A DNA stretch of 64,000 nt from Halapricum desulfuricans (GTDB lineage Archaea; Halobacteriota; Halobacteria; Halobacteriales; Haloarculaceae). The DNA lies in assembly GCF_017094465.1 (NCBI RefSeq), contig NZ_CP064791.1:806001-870000 (forward strand). Reading direction: 5' to 3'. Of the stretch, positions 61,193 to 64,000 are shown piece after piece. The notes below the pieces were generated by a model, which was not told where the DNA came from, searched no databases, and saw only the letters and a program-made list of their open reading frames with translations. Every line of letters starts with the position of its first letter. Position 1 is the stretch's first letter. Both the position numbers and the translations under genes were made by a program.

Positions 61193-61876
61193 ATGGCAAG
61201 CGCAGCCTACGACGCCTGGTTGTTCGATCTCGACGGGACGCTGATAGACGTCGATCCCGCCCATCCGCGTCGCGTGTTCGACGAGATCGGCGACCGACTC
61301 AGTCGCGAGTTCACCGACGAGGAAGTGACGACGCTCTGGCACGGACTCGGCGGTTCGCGGAACGCGCAACTGCGCCGGTGGGGTGTCGATCCCGAACCGT
61401 TCTGGGACGCCTTCCACGAGATCGAGGATCCGATCCGTCGGGCCGAGGCGACGTATCTCTACGACGACGCCGAGCGGCTGGTCGCCGATCTCGACGGCCC
61501 GATCGGTGTCGTCACCCACAGCCAGCCACATCTGACCGAGGCCGCGCTCGATCATCTCGACATCGCCGAGTGGTTCGACACCGTCGTCTGCTGTGGGGAC
61601 GATATCGGCTGGAAACCGGATCCCGGCCCCGTCTATCGTGCCCTGTCCGATCTCGGTGTCGCTGCCGAACGGAGTGCGATCTTCGTCGGCGACAGTCCCT
61701 CGGACGTGGGCGCGGCCTGGAACGCCGGTCTGACGGCCGCACACGTCGAACGGTTCGATCCACGCGAGCGTGGCCACTGCGTCCTGGCGGATCACCGCGT
61801 CGACCGTCTCGACGGACTGCAGGACCTGGCCGGACAGGCCCGGGCGGCCGACGGCGGACGGACAGATCGGCAGTGA
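61193..61876 (+). CDS. HAD-superfamily hydrolase (phosphoglycolate-phosphatase-like)
   Basis: 227 residues. Motif I is AWLFDLDGTLIDVD with the nucleophile Asp and acid Asp, motif II is GVVTHSQP, the motif III lysine is in DDIGWKPDPGP, and motif IV is AIFVGDSPSDVGAAWNAG. A helical cap domain lies between (about 15-95). It dephosphorylates a small phosphate ester; substrate not known. ATG 61193 (MASAAYDAWLFD) begins right at the domain; the longer frame reads through the CinA-like gene on the opposite strand and is rejected. The C-terminus is disordered. Confidence 0.88.
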   Translation: MASAAYDAWLFDLDGTLIDVDPAHPRRVFDEIGDRLSREFTDEEVTTLWHGLGGSRNAQLRRWGVDPEPFWDAFHEIEDPIRRAEATYLYDDAERLVADLDGPIGVVTHSQPHLTEAALDHLDIAEWFDTVVCCGDDIGWKPDPGPVYRALSDLGVAAERSAIFVGDSPSDVGAAWNAGLTAAHVERFDPRERGHCVLADHRVDRLDGLQDLAGQARAADGGRTDRQ

Positions 61877-62060
61877 CTCGCTGGGTGGATCGGTAGTGAC
61901 CCGGGTCGTCCACGACAGCTAGCTATCGGATCGCTCGCACCCCCAGCGGCCCGAATACGTCGCTATTTTCGAGTGCATCAGCGAGCTGTTGGCCACCAGT
62001 CTTGTCCACCAGATCGGGTTTGCGACGACTCGGACAGTTTCGTGACCGAGCGAGACGAAC

Positions 62061-62120
62061 CTGAGACCGAGATACGCAGTCCGAGACCGAGACACGCAGT
62101 CTGAGACCGAGACACGCAGT
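62061..62120 (+). repeat. Tandem repeat, three 20-bp units
   Basis: The three units are CTGAGACCGAGATACGCAGT, CCGAGACCGAGACACGCAGT and CTGAGACCGAGACACGCAGT. Units one and three differ at one site and unit two differs from three at one. A partial fourth unit CT(G/C)AG starts at 62121. The unit contains GAGACCGAGA, so internal near-repeats also exist. Confidence 0.95.
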
Positions 62121-62121
62121 C

Positions 62122-62350
62122 TCAGTTCCGCGTCCGCGTCGCCGCGGGCGGCATCCAAGCGGGGCTCTCGTGGGTCCGGGCCGTCCGCTCGTAGCCGGTG
62201 ATCGCCCGGCCCCGCTCCCCTCGGCTGGTTTCCCGTTCGGTTGCGAGTTCTTCAAGGACGTCGTCGAAGGTCGTCCGTAGCCTGTCGTCTCGCCGGCCGA
62301 GATCCCATCTCGGGACTCGAGCACGACGACCAACTCGTCCGCCAGCGCGA
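62122..62350 (-). pseudogene. Frameshifted small protein, unidentified (possible antitoxin-like)
   Basis: On the minus strand one frame reads VALADELVVVLESRDGISAG then ETTGYG, and a neighbouring frame continues TTFDDVLEELATERETSRGE then RGRAITGYERTARTHESPAW to a TGA at 62124-62122. A one-base insertion at the TACGG/ACGACC junction (about 62276) would join them into a coherent acidic protein of about 75 residues. The composition suits a small VapB/AbrB-like or other DNA-binding protein, but no family is established. The start codon is unclear; the frame opens inside or next to the end of torD. Confidence 0.35.
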
Positions 62351-62353
62351 CGG

Positions 62354-63040
62354 TCAGTTACTGCCGACCCGCGTGACCATCCGATCGATGTCCTCCGCAG
62401 TCGGATCCGGGATATCCAGACGGTCCCGGAGGGCGACGAACAGTTCGTCGATCAGCACGGCAAGCCAGCGGTAGACGGGCGCGCTCGCGGCTGCCATGTC
62501 CGTCGCGCGCCTGAGTGCCGGTACCCACTCGAAGTGCGTGCGGACGAACGATCGATAGGCCTCACGCTCGTCGGCTTCGAGCAGCAGGCTCCCGTACTCC
62601 AGCAGCAGTGCGATGTGATCCGGCGAGTACGCGTCGGGGACGGACACATCGAGCGCACGGTAGCGCTGGCGCATCTCGGTGGCCGACGGTCCGTCCATCA
62701 GGCCACCCTCGTCTCTGTCGTACCAGGCTCGATACGGAGACTCTACCGGAGGGGCGTAGGGCTGTCGACCGCCTTCGAAGAGATCGATGTACGCCGTCGT
62801 AAGCCCGTCACTCTGCTCGACCGGTGGCACGAGCGAAATCGCGAGACTGATATCGAGAGCCGACGCGAGCGACCGCAGTTCCGCTTCGAACTCGCCGGTC
62901 TCAAGGGCTGCTCCAAACTGCTCGTCAGGGTGGCGAAGCCCGGTTGCCAGGAGGATATGCAGGTCCCGCCAGGCCGTCGACTGCTCGAAGACGGACGCAG
63001 CCGGGGAGCCGGGATCGTCGGGGGAAGACATCGACGCCAC
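62354..63040 (-). CDS. TorD/DmsD-type molybdoenzyme chaperone
   Basis: 228 residues (GTG at 63040; an ATG three codons later at 63031 is possible). The all-helical TorD fold is recognisable from LTTAYIDLFEGGRQPYAPPV, then ESPYRAWYDRDEGGLMDGPS and VPDAYSPDHIALLLEYGSLL, ending with FEWVPALRRATDMAAASAPV. It binds the Tat signal and the apo-form of a DMSO-reductase-family enzyme during cofactor insertion. It begins one base after the stop of the NrfD-type gene, so both are one operon, and the catalytic subunit is expected upstream outside the window. Confidence 0.85.
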   Translation of the reverse strand: MASMSSPDDPGSPAASVFEQSTAWRDLHILLATGLRHPDEQFGAALETGEFEAELRSLASALDISLAISLVPPVEQSDGLTTAYIDLFEGGRQPYAPPVESPYRAWYDRDEGGLMDGPSATEMRQRYRALDVSVPDAYSPDHIALLLEYGSLLLEADEREAYRSFVRTHFEWVPALRRATDMAAASAPVYRWLAVLIDELFVALRDRLDIPDPTAEDIDRMVTRVGSN

Positions 63041-63041
63041 G

Positions 63042-63998
63042 TCACGGCACCCCCAGCGGCTGTTTGACCGCGCCGAAGAGGAGAGCGTACCGGAGCAGGA
63101 ACCCGCCGGCGAGCACGAGGACGTACTTCAGGGCGAATCCGCCGGTGAACGCGGAACCCCACCGGTGTTCGACGTCAGTGAACCGGACCAGCCCGGTCAT
63201 CGTCATCGAGAGCCCGAACGGGACGACGAGTCCGAGCGCGAGGACGCCGACGGCGAAGTGCGGGAAGTACGCCCCGCTCATCAGGAGTTCGTAGCTCTGC
63301 TCGGCCGCCGGACCGCCCGACGAGAGGGCGACCAACAGTCCGACCAGCGTCACCGTCTCGACGGCGATGAGGGCGTCGTCGGCCAGACAGAACAGGTGAT
63401 TCGTCCGGCTGAGGCCGCCGCCGCTGGCGACGGTCCCGAGCAGCGCCGCCGAGATGCCCGTCGAAGGACCGCTCATGAGGAAGACGATCGGCAGGTACTG
63501 TCGGTCCCACAGCGGAACCACCGAGACGTCAGTCAGCAGCAGCGCGGTGTAGACGATGACGCCGACAGCGGCGACGCTACCGACGGCGTGAACGACGCGT
63601 CGAGCGCGTTCGGTCGGTCGGAGGCGGTCCGCGAGCCAGTCGAGCGCGGCGACGATGCTCCAGTCCTCCGGAAGCGGGAGCACGTCGTCGATCCAGGCGA
63701 CGATCCAGCGCGGGACGTAGCTCAGGCCCTCGGAGCCGGCGTGTTCCTCGCCGAACAGCAACCAGAAGGCCTCGATCGTGACGAACAGTGCGAACAGCAC
63801 GATAAACCACGTCCCGATGACCAGCCACGAGCCGAAGTTGGTGAACAGGATCGGGAACGTGAGCGCGCGCAGCGGCGCGCCGAGGTGCGACAGCAGCGCT
63901 ACGCCGCCGACGGCGATGGCGAGGAGTCCGACGATAGCACCCCATCGTGAGGTCTCCTCGCAGGCGAAAATCTCGTCGGGGCCCTGGGCACGCGGCCG
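63042..63998 (-). CDS. NrfD/PsrC-type membrane subunit of a molybdenum oxidoreductase, N-terminus cut by window edge
   Basis: About 318 residues are visible, ending at TGA 63042. At least seven membrane segments occur, for example WGAIVGLLAIAVGGVALLSH, VVIFTNFGSWLVIGT-like segments, LPIVFLMSGPSTGISAALLG and ALIAVETVTLVGLLVAL. The blocks GAPLRALTFPILFTNFGSW and VLPLPEDWSIVAALDWLADR fit the NrfD/PsrC polysulphide-reductase family, which links quinols to a molybdopterin enzyme. The true start lies beyond position 64000. The GTG that opens a shorter frame at 63800 is internal. With TorD it points to an anaerobic respiratory operon. Confidence 0.85.
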   Translation of the reverse strand, partial: RPRAQGPDEIFACEETSRWGAIVGLLAIAVGGVALLSHLGAPLRALTFPILFTNFGSWLVIGTWFIVLFALFVTIEAFWLLFGEEHAGSEGLSYVPRWIVAWIDDVLPLPEDWSIVAALDWLADRLRPTERARRVVHAVGSVAAVGVIVYTALLLTDVSVVPLWDRQYLPIVFLMSGPSTGISAALLGTVASGGGLSRTNHLFCLADDALIAVETVTLVGLLVALSSGGPAAEQSYELLMSGAYFPHFAVGVLALGLVVPFGLSMTMTGLVRFTDVEHRWGSAFTGGFALKYVLVLAGGFLLRYALLFGAVKQPLGVP

Positions 63999-64000
63999 GA

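Larger units (their letters stand above)
61877..62353. other. Gene-poor stretch with tandem repeat and broken frame
   Basis: Between the HAD gene and torD no intact gene is evident. It holds three copies of a 20-bp repeat (62061-62120) and, on the minus strand, a small protein-like sequence split over two frames (62122-62350). The part 61877-62060 shows no coding or structural feature that I can support. Confidence 0.4.

Noticed and set aside
1-64000. CRISPR arrays or rRNA genes
   Set aside because: No regularly spaced direct repeats with unique spacers and no rRNA sequence were seen; the only tandem array is the 20-bp unit without spacers at 62061-62120.

Overview
The window is chromosomal DNA from a haloarchaeon (class Halobacteria). 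It has high GC, highly acidic proteins, TATA-like boxes about 28 bases ahead of many start codons (leaderless-type promoters), Tat-dependent secreted proteins, and archaeal replication and tRNA-modification genes (GINS, PriS, DtdA, TrmY). The sugar-polymer enzymes would suit a carbohydrate-degrading genus of the Haloarculaceae, but that is inference and the genus is not resolved.

Layout. 1-3.1 kb: truncated dtdA coupled to a sodium/calcium exchanger gene, then a ferritin-like/DtxR-type pair preceded by a 13-codon leader ORF. 3.1-4.3 kb: tRNA-Gln and tRNA-Arg facing each other around a DUF457 gene, each with a decayed copy of its own 3' end. 4.3-12.9 kb: HtrA protease, GINS-PriS replication pair, GNAT, 1-Cys peroxiredoxin, TatA, aspartate-semialdehyde dehydrogenase, a 2-hydroxyacid dehydrogenase, and a GGR-like flavoprotein coupled to a 59-residue membrane protein. 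12.9-17.2 kb: gene-poor and decayed. It holds a YihY/BrkB gene, IS1341-type insertion-sequence ends, a short BofA-like gene, a phosphate permease split by a 7-bp duplication, and a probable gene remnant. 17.2-32.7 kb: mainly housekeeping and metabolism (MscS, SDR, DUF1405, FBPase, AIR-synthase-like, PdxS, CNNM, ThrB, a chemoreceptor, two flavoproteins, a DHH/RecJ-like nuclease).

32.8-38.2 kb: one 1793-residue secreted GH13 amylase-type enzyme with three repeats of a glucodextranase-type module and two PKD-like domains. 38.5-45 kb: full-length glutamate synthase and a second chemoreceptor. 45-48.6 kb: a molybdate/tungstate ABC importer divergent from its ModE-like regulator, with one palindromic element placed symmetrically between them. 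48.7-52.7 kb: TrmY, a sugar isomerase, tRNA-Pro, SRPBCC, MBL-fold and ligase-like genes. 52.7-54.3 kb: an actin-like protein next to a stand-alone archaellum FlaD/E-domain protein. 54.4-61.9 kb: B12/radical SAM enzyme, sdhC-sdhD-sdhB without sdhA, an intracellular alpha-glucosidase, a CinA-like protein and a HAD phosphatase. 61.9-64 kb: a 20-bp tandem repeat, a broken small gene, then a TorD chaperone and a truncated NrfD-type membrane subunit of a molybdenum oxidoreductase.

Functional links. The secreted amylase and the cytoplasmic alpha-glucosidase could form one starch/oligosaccharide route feeding gluconeogenic and glycolytic intermediates handled by FBPase. Asd and ThrB belong to the aspartate pathway. 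The molybdate/tungstate importer, CinA-like molybdopterin-binding fold and TorD/NrfD genes are all related to molybdenum enzymes, though they are not one operon. The most unusual features are the phosphate permease split by a tandem duplication, the actin-like/FlaD-E neighbourhood, and the tRNA-end relics around the DUF457 gene.
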